Notes under the pieces: model-generated
What the model saw: the letters and a program-made list of their open reading frames with translations, nothing else
Databases searched by the model: none
What the model was told of the DNA's origin: nothing
Shown: in pieces, positions 1 to 6,680 of the stretch
Layout of the letters: the number at the start of each line of letters is the position of its first letter
Numbering within the stretch: position 1 is the first letter of the stretch
Source of the DNA: Ignavibacteriaceae bacterium
Lineage (GTDB): Bacteria > Bacteroidota > Ignavibacteria > Ignavibacteriales > Ignavibacteriaceae
Assembly: GCA_025449775.1 (NCBI GenBank)
Contig: JANWIS010000060.1
Coordinates: forward strand, 1-9,604
Direction: 5' to 3'
Length of the DNA: 9,604 nucleotides
Translations under genes and position numbers: made by a program

Positions 1-1497
1 ATTTCTAATAAAAACAATAGCCAGGAAAATCTTTTAGAAAAAATTGTATCTCTTGCAAAGAGAAGAGGATTTGTTTTCCAGTCGAGTGAAATTTACGGCG
101 GACTTAATGGCTGCTGGGATTACGGTCCACTTGGCGTTGAGCTGTTAAACAACATCAAAAGCGAATGGTGGAAGACAATGACTTACCGCGAAGATATTGA
201 AGGCATCGATGCATCTATTTTAATGCATCCGAGAGTTTGGGAAGCTTCGGGTCATGTTGAAAATTTCACCGATCCGATGATTGACTGCAAACAATGCAAA
301 GCACGTTTCAGACTTGATGTTCTTGGTGATTCTTATGCTGATAAAAAGAAAGAAAAAGCAATACAAGAACTGAAAGTAAATTTAAATAGTGATGAAAGAC
401 TTACAAAAAAAATTGATGAGAAGATTAATAATTCCGGTCAGGAGAATCCGTTTACACTTTTAGTTGAAGATGCTGAAATTTCAAAACTGCTTCTTGCACA
501 ATTGAATTGTCCTCAATGCGGCAACAAAGGAACATTTACTGATGCAAGAAAATTCAATTTAATGTTTAAAACTTTTATCGGCCCGGTTGAAGACAGCAGT
601 GCTGTTGTTTATTTACGACCTGAAACTGCTCAGGGAATATTTGTCAACTTCCTGAATGTTCAGGGATCATCTCGACAAAAACTGCCGTTTGGAATTGCAC
701 AGATAGGAAAAGCATTCCGTAATGAAATCAATACAAAAAATTTTTTATTCCGTACACGTGAATTTGAGCAAATGGAAATGCAATTCTTTGTAACCCCAAA
801 TGAAGACAAGCTGTGGTATGATTACTGGAAGTCAGAAAGAATAGATTGGTTTAGAAGAATGGGAATGACTCCTGCAAAACTTCGTTATCACGATCATCCG
901 TCTGATAAGCTTGCACATTATGCAAAAGAAGCAGTTGATATAGAATATGAATTTCCTTTCGGATGGGGAGAGATTGAAGGAATACACAATAGAACAAATT
1001 ACGACTTAAGCAGACACGAGGAATTCTCCGGCAAATCATTGAAATATTTTGATGAGCAAACAAAAGAAAAATTTATTCCATTTATAATTGAAACATCTGC
1101 AGGTGCAAGCCGTTCCTTTATGGCATTTTTAGTCGATGCTTATTATGAAGAAGAAGTTAATGGAGAAATTAGATCTGTTCTGAAATTTCATCCTCGACTT
1201 GCACCAATAAAAGCTGCAATTTTTCCCCTAGTTAATAAAGATGGTATGCCGGAAATTGCAAGAAAGATTGAAATAGATTTAAGAAAATCCATTAGAGTTT
1301 TTTATGATGACAAAGGAGCTGTCGGAAGGAGATACAGAAGACAGGATGAAGCCGGAACACCTTTCTGCATTACAGTAGATACACAAACGCTCGAAGACCA
1401 AACTGTGACCGTACGTGAAAGAGATACAATGGAACAGGAAAGAGTTGTGATTGATAAACTTTCTTTATACATATTGAATAAACTCCATTCAGCTTGA
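1..1497 (+). CDS. glyS: Glycine--tRNA ligase, single-chain alpha2 type (5' end missing)
   Basis: Class II aminoacyl-tRNA synthetase that charges tRNA-Gly with glycine in the cytoplasm. The frame is open from base 1, so the true start lies just upstream; the visible 498 residues are close to the usual length of about 500 and probably only a few N-terminal residues are lost. The family N-terminus (KRRGFVFQSSEIYGG, then WDYGPLG) is read at about bases 58-135, so the internal ATG at 178 is not the start. Two CxxC pairs (codons at 286/295 and 508/517) match the zinc-binding insertion of this family. Motif 2 (FRNE, bases 715-726, then RTREFEQMEMQFF) and motif 3 (ETSAGASRSF, about 1090-1119) are present. 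The anticodon-binding domain follows (HPRLAPIKAAIFPL, then GRRYRRQDEAGTPFCITVD). This is the alpha2 form, also named glyQS, not the alpha2beta2 GlyQ/GlyS enzyme. The stop is 3 nt before the next gene. Confidence 0.97.
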   Translation: MSNKNNSQENLLEKIVSLAKRRGFVFQSSEIYGGLNGCWDYGPLGVELLNNIKSEWWKTMTYREDIEGIDASILMHPRVWEASGHVENFTDPMIDCKQCKARFRLDVLGDSYADKKKEKAIQELKVNLNSDERLTKKIDEKINNSGQENPFTLLVEDAEISKLLLAQLNCPQCGNKGTFTDARKFNLMFKTFIGPVEDSSAVVYLRPETAQGIFVNFLNVQGSSRQKLPFGIAQIGKAFRNEINTKNFLFRTREFEQMEMQFFVTPNEDKLWYDYWKSERIDWFRRMGMTPAKLRYHDHPSDKLAHYAKEAVDIEYEFPFGWGEIEGIHNRTNYDLSRHEEFSGKSLKYFDEQTKEKFIPFIIETSAGASRSFMAFLVDAYYEEEVNGEIRSVLKFHPRLAPIKAAIFPLVNKDGMPEIARKIEIDLRKSIRVFYDDKGAVGRRYRRQDEAGTPFCITVDTQTLEDQTVTVRERDTMEQERVVIDKLSLYILNKLHSA

Positions 1498-1500
1498 AAC

Positions 1501-2658
1501 ATGAAATCGGTTGTGATATTCATCTGTATTTTTCTTGCTGTTTTTCAGCTTGAAATATTTCCTCAAAAACCTAACTACGATTCTCTTGTAACTGAAGGCA
1601 TAAATCAAATCTACGCTATAAAGTTTACTGAAGCAGAAAAAACTTTTAACACATTAAAAGCACAATATCCAAAACATCCTGCAGGAATATTTTTTCCTGC
1701 AATGATCGATTGGTGGAGAATTTCACTCAGCCAGGAAAATGAAGAAATGGATGACCGCTTTTACGAGAAGATAGAAAATGTTGTAGATTTTTGTGATGAG
1801 ATATTAGAAAAAGATCCTAAAAATATCGATGCACTTTTTTTTAAAGGCGGAGCAATCGGATTCAGAGGAAGACTTCGTGTGATGCGTGAAAGCTGGTTGA
1901 GTGCTGCCGATGCCGGAAGAGAAGCGCTTCCTATTGTGGAATATGCTGCAAAGCTGGATCCGAAAAATGTTGATTTAAAGCTTGGCTTTGGAATTTACAA
2001 TTATCTCGCTGCCGTCATCCCTCAAAAATATCCTCTCGTAAAACCGCTTTTACTTTTTCTCCCTGAAGGAAATAAAGACCTCGGTTTGCAGCAATTGAAA
2101 GATGCGGCATCAACCGGTAAATATTCAAAGTATGAAGCACAATATATACTTATGACTTTCTATTATTCTTTTGAAAAAGATATGAACACCGCACAATATT
2201 ATGCTATTCAGCTCACGAAATCATTTCCTAATAATCCTGTATTTGAAAGATGGAGAGGAAGAATAGCTGCAAGAAAAAGTGAGTGGATATTTGCTGATTC
2301 AGTTTTCAGAAGTATTCTGAACAAAGCAAATAAGAATTACCACGGTTACAACCTTCCAAGAACAAGACGGGAAGCCAATTATTATATCGGGTTTAATCTT
2401 AAAAACCAGGAGAAGTACGATTCTGCTCTCGTCTATTTTAAAAAATGTATTGACGAATCAAAAAAAATAGATGAAGATGATGAATCGGGATTCAGAATAA
2501 ATGCGACACTTTATTCCGGAACTATTATGGAAACTAAAGGAAAGTATAAAGAGGCCGAACAATTTTACAGACAAGTGCTGGATATGAGAGAATACAACAA
2601 CTCGCACACACTTGCTGAAACTTATCTTGACAGAGTTAAGAAAACAGGGAAGCAATAA
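1501..2658 (+). CDS. Exported tetratricopeptide-repeat protein
   Basis: A 385-residue protein with an N-terminal hydrophobic export signal (about residues 3-20, then FPQKPNYDS), so it is probably periplasmic or envelope-associated. The rest is alpha-helical with TPR-like units: about residues 31-60 (AIKFTEAEKTFNTLKAQYP), 105-155, 210-245 (STAQYYAIQLTKSFPNNP-like), 292-320 (YDSALVYFKKCI) and 333-365 (KGKYKEAEQFYRQVL). Such repeats bind proteins; no catalytic motif is visible and the partner is unknown. The ATG lies 3 nt after the GlyRS stop with no recognisable ribosome binding site, which suggests translation coupled to glyS in one transcript. An 8-bp inverted repeat falls in the coding sequence at 1680-1701. 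The exact function is unassigned; it should be called a TPR protein only. Confidence 0.85.
   Translation: MKSVVIFICIFLAVFQLEIFPQKPNYDSLVTEGINQIYAIKFTEAEKTFNTLKAQYPKHPAGIFFPAMIDWWRISLSQENEEMDDRFYEKIENVVDFCDEILEKDPKNIDALFFKGGAIGFRGRLRVMRESWLSAADAGREALPIVEYAAKLDPKNVDLKLGFGIYNYLAAVIPQKYPLVKPLLLFLPEGNKDLGLQQLKDAASTGKYSKYEAQYILMTFYYSFEKDMNTAQYYAIQLTKSFPNNPVFERWRGRIAARKSEWIFADSVFRSILNKANKNYHGYNLPRTRREANYYIGFNLKNQEKYDSALVYFKKCIDESKKIDEDDESGFRINATLYSGTIMETKGKYKEAEQFYRQVLDMREYNNSHTLAETYLDRVKKTGKQ
1680..1701 (+). repeat. Perfect 8-bp inverted repeat inside the TPR gene
   Basis: TGCAGGAA (1680-1687), a 6-nt AT-only loop, then TTCCTGCA (1694-1701). In RNA it could form an 8-bp stem. It lies about 60 codons into the TPR gene and encodes ordinary residues (HPAGIFFPAM). 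A T-rich loop, rather than a 3' T-tract, argues against an intrinsic terminator. Its role, if any, is unknown. Confidence 0.45.
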
Positions 2659-2664
2659 ATTAAT

Positions 2665-3597
2665 TTATAAGAAAGCAGTTGATAAGCTTATCCTGTGCAT
2701 TGCACCGATGGAACCAAGTGATGAATAACCATAGTTGAAAATATATTCTGAAACTTTCACACCAAGTCCGCCGTTAAATCCTGCAATACCTGAAGAAGAT
2801 CCGATCTTCATTTCCGAACGACGTTCGTTATCATAACCAAATCGAAGAGTGAAAACTTCACTTAAGTAAAACTCGGCACCGATTGTGAATCCTTTGAGAT
2901 GCTGATAAAATTCATCACGTTCTTTATTAAGTTGATGAAAATCCAGTGACAGTCGAACCGGAAGTTTTTCCAGTCTTTTTGAAACACCAATAATCATATC
3001 CAATGGAATATCCTCTTTTGTATCGACGTATGATGAAATTTGTGTTCCGAGGTTCAGTACAGCTGCCGCAAGATTTAAATTTTGTTCCGGGAATTCATAA
3101 TTAACTCCGAGGTCGAGACCAATTCCACTCGATGATTTATCTGCAATACTTGAATAAATAAATTTTGCATTTGCACCGTAATAAAAATTATCGCTGAACT
3201 CGTTTGTGTATCCAATAAGAAATGCAAGTTCGCCGGCGCTGAATTCACCGGTACGAGTTCCGAATTCATCCGCTTCATCAAAAGTACCGTAGTTGATATA
3301 TTTTATGGCAGAGCCGAATCTTCCGACATCTTTTAGCTCTGTCGAATATGATAAGCTGAAAAGGTTAATATCGAGCAGGTGTTTTACAAATGAAAAGGTG
3401 ATTGGATCATTTTCAAGGAAGCTCATTCCTGCCGGATTGTAAAAAATCACTTCAACATCGTCATTGTTTGTAACAAAGCTCCCGCCTAAAGCTGCAGCTC
3501 TTGCACTCATATCAATCCGCAGAAAGTCATAAGTTGTTTGTGCAATTGAAGTCCCTGTTAAGAGAACAGCAAGCAGAAATAAAAGTACTTTGTTCAT
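2665..3597 (-). CDS. porQ: PorQ-like type IX secretion system outer-membrane beta-barrel protein
   Basis: About 310 residues with a signal peptide (MNKVLLFLLAVLLTGTSIA) and a predicted mature start QTTYDFL. The segment YDFLRIDMSARAAALGG, followed by VEVIFYNPAGMSFL, is the hallmark N-terminus of the PorV/PorQ/UPF0164 outer-membrane family. The remainder alternates amphipathic, Gly/aromatic-rich strands (GLDLGVNYEF, FTIGAEFYLSEVFTLRFGYD), as expected for a beta-barrel. In Bacteroidota, PorQ works with PorU, PorV and PorZ in the T9SS attachment complex at the outer membrane. I chose the ATG at 3597 over the TTG at 3600 because the AGGAG at 3607-3603 is 5 nt from the ATG but only 2 nt from the TTG. 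The gene stands alone on the minus strand, diverging from htpX and converging on the TPR gene with a 6-nt gap. PorQ rather than PorV is judged from the QTTYDFL start and length, and is less certain than the family. Confidence 0.82.
   Translation of the reverse strand: MNKVLLFLLAVLLTGTSIAQTTYDFLRIDMSARAAALGGSFVTNNDDVEVIFYNPAGMSFLENDPITFSFVKHLLDINLFSLSYSTELKDVGRFGSAIKYINYGTFDEADEFGTRTGEFSAGELAFLIGYTNEFSDNFYYGANAKFIYSSIADKSSSGIGLDLGVNYEFPEQNLNLAAAVLNLGTQISSYVDTKEDIPLDMIIGVSKRLEKLPVRLSLDFHQLNKERDEFYQHLKGFTIGAEFYLSEVFTLRFGYDNERRSEMKIGSSSGIAGFNGGLGVKVSEYIFNYGYSSLGSIGAMHRISLSTAFL
2681..2705. repeat. Two adjacent short palindromes in the 3' end of porQ, next to the convergent gene junction
   Basis: GATAAGCTTATC (2681-2692) is a perfect 12-nt palindrome and GTGCATTGCAC (2695-2705) a perfect 11-nt one with a single central base. 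Both lie in the last codons of porQ, just past the TPR stop at 2658. The 6-nt junction itself has no room for a terminator, so these are the only visible symmetric elements that might affect transcription ends. Hairpin stems would be short (4-5 bp), so this is weak evidence. Confidence 0.3.
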
Positions 3598-3602
3598 CAA
3601 AA

Positions 3603-3607
3603 CTCCT
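3603..3607 (-). promoter_or_regulatory. Shine-Dalgarno sequence of porQ
   Basis: On the minus strand AAGGAG is followed by TTTTG and then ATG (3597). The spacing of 5 nt supports the ATG as start rather than the TTG three bases upstream. This is one of only two clear ribosome binding sites in the window. Confidence 0.7.
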
Positions 3608-3710
3608 TGAAAATTGCTTCAACTATTTAACCATTATAGCAAATAAAGGCAAGGGGAAGAAGAGGGGATAATGTAATTTAAGAATGAGGAATAGAAAAAT
3701 GCATTGTGAC

Positions 3711-3745
3711 TTAAACTACAGGAGAATAAAGGTATCTTAGTTTAA
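3711..3745. repeat. Inverted repeat abutting the htpX promoter (possible operator)
   Basis: TTAAACTA (3711-3718) and TAGTTTAA (3738-3745) are perfect 8-bp inverted copies separated by 19 nt. The right arm ends one base before the TTG of the -33 element. The position would suit a dimeric regulator or a hairpin, but an AT-rich 8-mer pair of this kind can occur by chance in 200 nt. No regulator gene is nearby. Confidence 0.35.
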
Positions 3746-3746
3746 C

Positions 3747-3777
3747 TTGAAACGAAACTTTTCCAGATTTAGATTTG
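3747..3777 (+). promoter_or_regulatory. Bacteroidetes-type promoter of htpX
   Basis: TTG at 3747-3749, a 20-nt spacer, then TAGATTTG at 3770-3777, a full match to the Bacteroidetes housekeeping-sigma -7 consensus TAnnTTTG with its upstream TTG at the expected distance. Transcription would start a few bases after 3777, giving a leader of about 20 nt that holds only the ribosome binding site. The match is by eye and no start site has been measured. Confidence 0.62.
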
Positions 3778-3790
3778 TTCCCGAAAATAA

Positions 3791-3795
3791 AGGAG
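3791..3795 (+). promoter_or_regulatory. Shine-Dalgarno sequence of htpX, supporting a GTG start
   Basis: AAAGGAG ends at 3795, 7 nt before the GTG at 3803. It fixes the non-ATG start, since the next in-frame ATGs lie well inside the first membrane segment. Confidence 0.75.
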
Positions 3796-3802
3796 TAATA
3801 AA

Positions 3803-4642
3803 GTGAATGCAGTTAAAACAGTATTCTTAATGACATTAATGATGGCTCTTTTCCTGGGTATCGGCTACTTTCTCGGTGGCAATACAGGATTGACCATTGC
3901 ACTTGTCTTTTCATTAATAATGAACTTCGGGTCATTCTGGTTTTCTGATAAAATAGTGCTTGCAATGTATAGAGCAAAGGAAGTTAACAGAGAGACAGCA
4001 CCAAAGTTTTATGATATGGTTGAAAGATTGTCAAGACAAGCAAACCTTCCAATGCCCAAAGTTTATTTGATAAATGATCCGACACCAAATGCATTTGCAA
4101 CAGGAAGAAGTCCGAACAAAGCTGCAGTTGCAGCAACAACTGGAATTCTTCAAGGTTTGAGCAACGATGAACTTGCCGGAGTAATGGCACACGAACTTGC
4201 TCACGTCAAACACCGTGATACACTTATCAGTACAATAGCAGCAACTTTAGTTGGCTCTATTTCTTACATTGCTCACATGGCAGGATGGATTTTTATGTTT
4301 GGAAGAAACGATGATGATAATCCCGGTTCAGGAATTGGAGGATTAGTATTATTAATACTTTCACCGATACTTGCAATGCTTTTGCAGATGGCAATTTCCC
4401 GTTCACGCGAATTTGCTGCTGACAAAGGGGGTGCAGAGATAACTGGAAATCCGCTCGGACTTGCTTCTGCACTTTCAAAAATTTCAAGAGGAAACCAAAT
4501 AAAACCTGTATTTCATTCTGATCCGGCAACAGCACATATGTTTATTATAAATCCACTTCACGGCGGAGGAATTGCAAAACTTTTTTCAACTCATCCTCCA
4601 ACAGAAGAAAGAATAAAAAGATTAGAAACGATGGCAAGGTAG
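3803..4642 (+). CDS. htpX: Zinc metalloprotease HtpX (M48 family membrane protease)
   Basis: A 279-residue integral membrane endopeptidase that, in known relatives, degrades misfolded or damaged inner-membrane proteins under envelope stress, alongside FtsH. Two membrane segments lie at about residues 7-25 and 30-47 and two more at about 141-165 and 178-198. The zinc site is HELAH (H130, E131, H134), with the third ligand E203 in SREFAAD. The conserved NDPTPNAFATGRSP (about 91-104) and the C-terminal STHPPTEERI (about 262-271) are also HtpX hallmarks. Length matches the usual 280-300 residues and all key residues are intact. Translation starts at GTG with a clear AAAGGAG site, downstream of a dedicated promoter. 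No terminator is seen; the next gene begins 60 nt later and may be read through. Confidence 0.96.
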   Translation: MNAVKTVFLMTLMMALFLGIGYFLGGNTGLTIALVFSLIMNFGSFWFSDKIVLAMYRAKEVNRETAPKFYDMVERLSRQANLPMPKVYLINDPTPNAFATGRSPNKAAVAATTGILQGLSNDELAGVMAHELAHVKHRDTLISTIAATLVGSISYIAHMAGWIFMFGRNDDDNPGSGIGGLVLLILSPILAMLLQMAISRSREFAADKGGAEITGNPLGLASALSKISRGNQIKPVFHSDPATAHMFIINPLHGGGIAKLFSTHPPTEERIKRLETMAR

Positions 4643-4702
4643 TTTTTTTATGTTTATGAAGGACGAATTTTCTGATTTCATTTTTCTGTTTATTTTGAAA
4701 TA

Positions 4703-5371
4703 ATGAATCATTCTGCTGATACTAGCTATATAATGCCAATTAAATTTACGAGCAATCCTTCTTCCGGTTGGAAAAATTTTATTTTCCTGATTTCGATTAC
4801 CTTATTTTTATTTCCAGTCAACATTAAATCACAAACATTAACCAACCTTGAAGTTTTCTACTCTTTATCAGATTCTCTCGTTCATCAGTTAACAACTGAA
4901 CTGCCTGCAAATGAAAAAAAAATTCTTCTCACGTTGAATCTTGGTGAAAGTTATTCACTTTTTGAAAATCAGTTCGGAGCAAGTTTTGTTAAGTATCGAA
5001 AAGAAATTCTTGAAACACCACCGGATGATCTCAATATTCCTCACATCAACATTGTTCTTGAAGGAGCGGGAGTTGAATATGGAGAAATGTTCAAAGACGG
5101 ATGGTTTGGTTCACATTACATCCAGCGGTATTCTACAATATTTGGTAACTATCTGCAAAATTATTCTGAAGAAGGCAGACAGTTGTTTGAAATTACAAAA
5201 CTTGATACAGTGAAAGTCGAAGACATAAAAAATCTTGAAAATGATTCATTCCCGTTTACAAAATCAAATGTACCGGCTGAACCATTTCTTTCCGGATTTG
5301 CCGAACCATTAATCGCAATTGGAACTGCTGCCGCAGTCGTTGCACTCTTCTTCATTATAAGAAGCGAGTGA
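4703..5371 (+). CDS. Unrecognised exported protein with a C-terminal membrane tail
   Basis: I do not recognise this family. The 222-residue product has an N-terminal hydrophobic stretch (about residues 25-39) ending in VNIKSQTLTN, which reads as a signal peptide cleaved before Gln44. A soluble region of about 155 residues follows, with LSDSLVHQLTTEL near the start and INIVLEGAGVEY and KDGWFGSHYIQRYS in the middle. It ends in AEPLIAIGTAAAVVALFFII followed by RSE, a single membrane span with a very short tail. This suggests a periplasmic domain held by a C-terminal anchor. The ATG at 4703 leaves a long polar leader before the hydrophobic core; the in-frame ATG at 4733 gives a more normal signal peptide and may be the real start. 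Neither has a ribosome binding site. It sits between htpX and bamD, consistent with an envelope role, but no function can be assigned. Confidence 0.75.
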   Translation: MNHSADTSYIMPIKFTSNPSSGWKNFIFLISITLFLFPVNIKSQTLTNLEVFYSLSDSLVHQLTTELPANEKKILLTLNLGESYSLFENQFGASFVKYRKEILETPPDDLNIPHINIVLEGAGVEYGEMFKDGWFGSHYIQRYSTIFGNYLQNYSEEGRQLFEITKLDTVKVEDIKNLENDSFPFTKSNVPAEPFLSGFAEPLIAIGTAAAVVALFFIIRSE

Positions 5372-5378
5372 TTTCTTT

Positions 5379-5386
5379 TACCTTTG
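5379..5386 (+). promoter_or_regulatory. Candidate -7 promoter element upstream of bamD
   Basis: TACCTTTG matches the Bacteroidetes TAnnTTTG consensus fully and lies in the 71-nt gap before bamD, giving a leader of about 50 nt. There is no TTG at the expected -33 position (TTA at 5355-5357 is the nearest), so support is weaker than for htpX. If real, it would drive the bamD-thioesterase-FG-GAP-protease cluster. Confidence 0.4.
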
Positions 5387-5442
5387 AAGCCATTTCTAAT
5401 TTGGTTAATTTTAGTCGTTAATTTTATGAAATTAAAGCATTT

Positions 5443-6213
5443 ATGATAAAATATTTAATAGTTCTGAACGCATTTTTATTTTTTATTTTCGGCTGCGGTT
5501 CATCGGGAGATATAAGTGATTTGAATCCGGATGAAAGATTGAAAAATGCACTTAATTTATATACAGAAGAAGATTTTGAAGACGCAGCAATTGAGTTCGA
5601 AGCATTGTTGTTGCAATATCCCGGAAGCAGTATTGTAGATGATGCACAATATTATTTTGGAATGTGCAAATTTTATCGAGATGAATATATTCTTGCAGCT
5701 TACGAGTTCAGTAAACTTGTGAAGAATATGCCGGCAAGTGAATTTGTTGCTGATGCACAATTAATGCTTGCTGAAAGTTATTACGAACTTTCTCCGAATT
5801 ACAACCTCGATCAGAAATACACAAAAAAAGCAATTGAAGAATTCCAGGCATTTATTGATTTCTTCCCGCTCAATGAAAAAGTAGCTGAAGCAGAAAGTAA
5901 AATTTCCGAGCTGAATGAAAAATTAGCCCGGAAAGAATATACAACCGCAATCATTTATCAAAAGCTCGACTATTATACTGCAGCTATTAAATACTTTGAT
6001 GCTGTAACTGAGATTTATCACGATACACCTTATGCTCCGAGAGCAATGTACGGCAAGATCCAATTATTAATGGATAGAGAAAGAGAAGACGAAGCTCTGG
6101 CAGAGAGCAAAAAATTTGTAAGGCTTTATCCTGAAGATGAAAATTTTGAAGAGGTTGAGGAATTAAAAAATTCACTCGAAGCAAAATTAAAAGGGAATTA
6201 TTCCTTCAACTGA
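5443..6213 (+). CDS. bamD: Outer membrane protein assembly factor BamD (lipoprotein)
   Basis: A 256-residue lipoprotein of the BamD/YfiO family, the TPR-type partner of BamA in inserting beta-barrel proteins into the outer membrane. The signal peptide ends in the lipobox IFGC with the lipidated Cys at residue 18. Successive TPR helices follow: about residues 33-60 (EDFEDAAIEFEALLLQYPGS), 65-95 (AQYYFGMCKFYRDEYILAAYEF), 103-140 (AQLMLAESYYELSPNYNLDQ, then IEEFQAFIDFFP), 165-195 (IIYQKLDYYTAAIKYFD) and 198-230. The segment SPNYNLDQKYTKKAIEEF is typical of BamD. Length is close to the usual 240-280. The ATG at 5443 has no Shine-Dalgarno; a six-codon reading frame (5426-5446) ends on the ATGA overlap. 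The stop overlaps the thioesterase start (TGATG). Some uncertainty remains between true BamD and a related BamD-like paralogue. Confidence 0.88.
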   Translation: MIKYLIVLNAFLFFIFGCGSSGDISDLNPDERLKNALNLYTEEDFEDAAIEFEALLLQYPGSSIVDDAQYYFGMCKFYRDEYILAAYEFSKLVKNMPASEFVADAQLMLAESYYELSPNYNLDQKYTKKAIEEFQAFIDFFPLNEKVAEAESKISELNEKLARKEYTTAIIYQKLDYYTAAIKYFDAVTEIYHDTPYAPRAMYGKIQLLMDREREDEALAESKKFVRLYPEDENFEEVEELKNSLEAKLKGNYSFN

Positions 6214-6680
6214 TGACCACAAGGAAAGTACACTATTCACAGATAACCATGACCGAGCTTGTATTGCCCAACCATACAAATCAACTGGGGACACTTTTTG
6301 GCGGACAGCTGATGTACTGGATAGATATGTGCGCTTCACTCAGTGCCGAAAAGCATAATGGAAAACCTTGTGTAACTGCTTCAGTAGATAAAATTAATTT
6401 TCACAATCCTATCAAACTCGGGAATGCAGTTACACTTGTTTCATCCGTTAACAGAGTTTTTAGTACTTCAATGGAAGTTGGAGTGAAAGTATTTGCACAA
6501 TCATTTAAAGAGGGCACGATAAAGCATACAAATTCAGCTTACCTTACCTTTGTATCAATCAATTCCAAAGGAAAAAAAATAAAAGCTGTTCAGGTCTTAC
6601 CGGAAACAAATGAAGAAAAAAGAAGATTTAAAGAAGCACTTATCAGGAGAGAAATCAGGCTTAAAAGCAGAACACTGTAA
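6213..6680 (+). CDS. Acyl-CoA thioesterase, hotdog fold (YciA/BACH type)
   Basis: A 155-residue cytoplasmic enzyme predicted to hydrolyse acyl-CoA to free fatty acid and CoA. The hotdog signature is clear: LPNHTNQLGTLFGGQLMYWID at about residues 18-38, with N23, the GTLFGG turn and Asp38 at the catalytic position of YciA-like thioesterases. It is followed by VTASVDKINFHNPIKLGN (about 54-71), the second conserved strand pair, and the Arg/Lys-rich tail EEKRRFKEALIRREIRL seen in bacterial members. Length fits a single hotdog domain that works as an oligomer. The ATG overlaps the bamD stop by one base, implying coupled translation. Its last 71 nt are also covered by the longest reading of the next gene. 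Substrate chain length cannot be read from sequence. A link to envelope lipid supply is only suggested by the neighbours. Confidence 0.93.
   Translation: MTTRKVHYSQITMTELVLPNHTNQLGTLFGGQLMYWIDMCASLSAEKHNGKPCVTASVDKINFHNPIKLGNAVTLVSSVNRVFSTSMEVGVKVFAQSFKEGTIKHTNSAYLTFVSINSKGKKIKAVQVLPETNEEKRRFKEALIRREIRLKSRTL

Noticed and set aside
1488..1555. 12-nt direct repeat TTCAGCTTGAAA at 1488-1499 and 1544-1555, around the TPR start
   Set aside because: Both copies lie in coding sequence, similar TTCAGCTTGA strings occur elsewhere in the window, and no mobile or regulatory context supports it.
19..1740. 12-nt repeat AGCCAGGAAAAT at 19-30 and 1729-1740
   Set aside because: Both copies encode a common Ser/Gln/Glu/Asn stretch in unrelated genes; likely chance.
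3684..3740. 18-codon basic reading frame in the porQ/htpX intergenic region
   Set aside because: It has no ribosome binding site, lies upstream of the htpX promoter, and is too short to separate from chance.
4640..4650. T-run directly after htpX as an intrinsic terminator
   Set aside because: No stem precedes the T-run, so it does not meet the minimum for a terminator.
4690..4697. TTATTTTG as a -7 promoter element for the 4703 gene
   Set aside because: It mismatches the key second base of TAnnTTTG, has no TTG about 20 nt upstream, and would make the mRNA start at or past the ATG.
4941..5213. 90-codon plus-strand frame inside the 4703-5371 gene, and several 60-80-codon minus-strand frames across glyS, htpX, porQ and bamD
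   Set aside because: They lie wholly inside better-supported genes in other frames, have atypical residue composition and no start signals.
6191..6206. Small hairpin AAGGGA-ATTA-TTCCTT at the end of bamD that could mask a ribosome site for the thioesterase
   Set aside because: The stem includes a G-T wobble and is weak, and the AAGGGA is about 16 nt from the ATG, too far for a normal Shine-Dalgarno.
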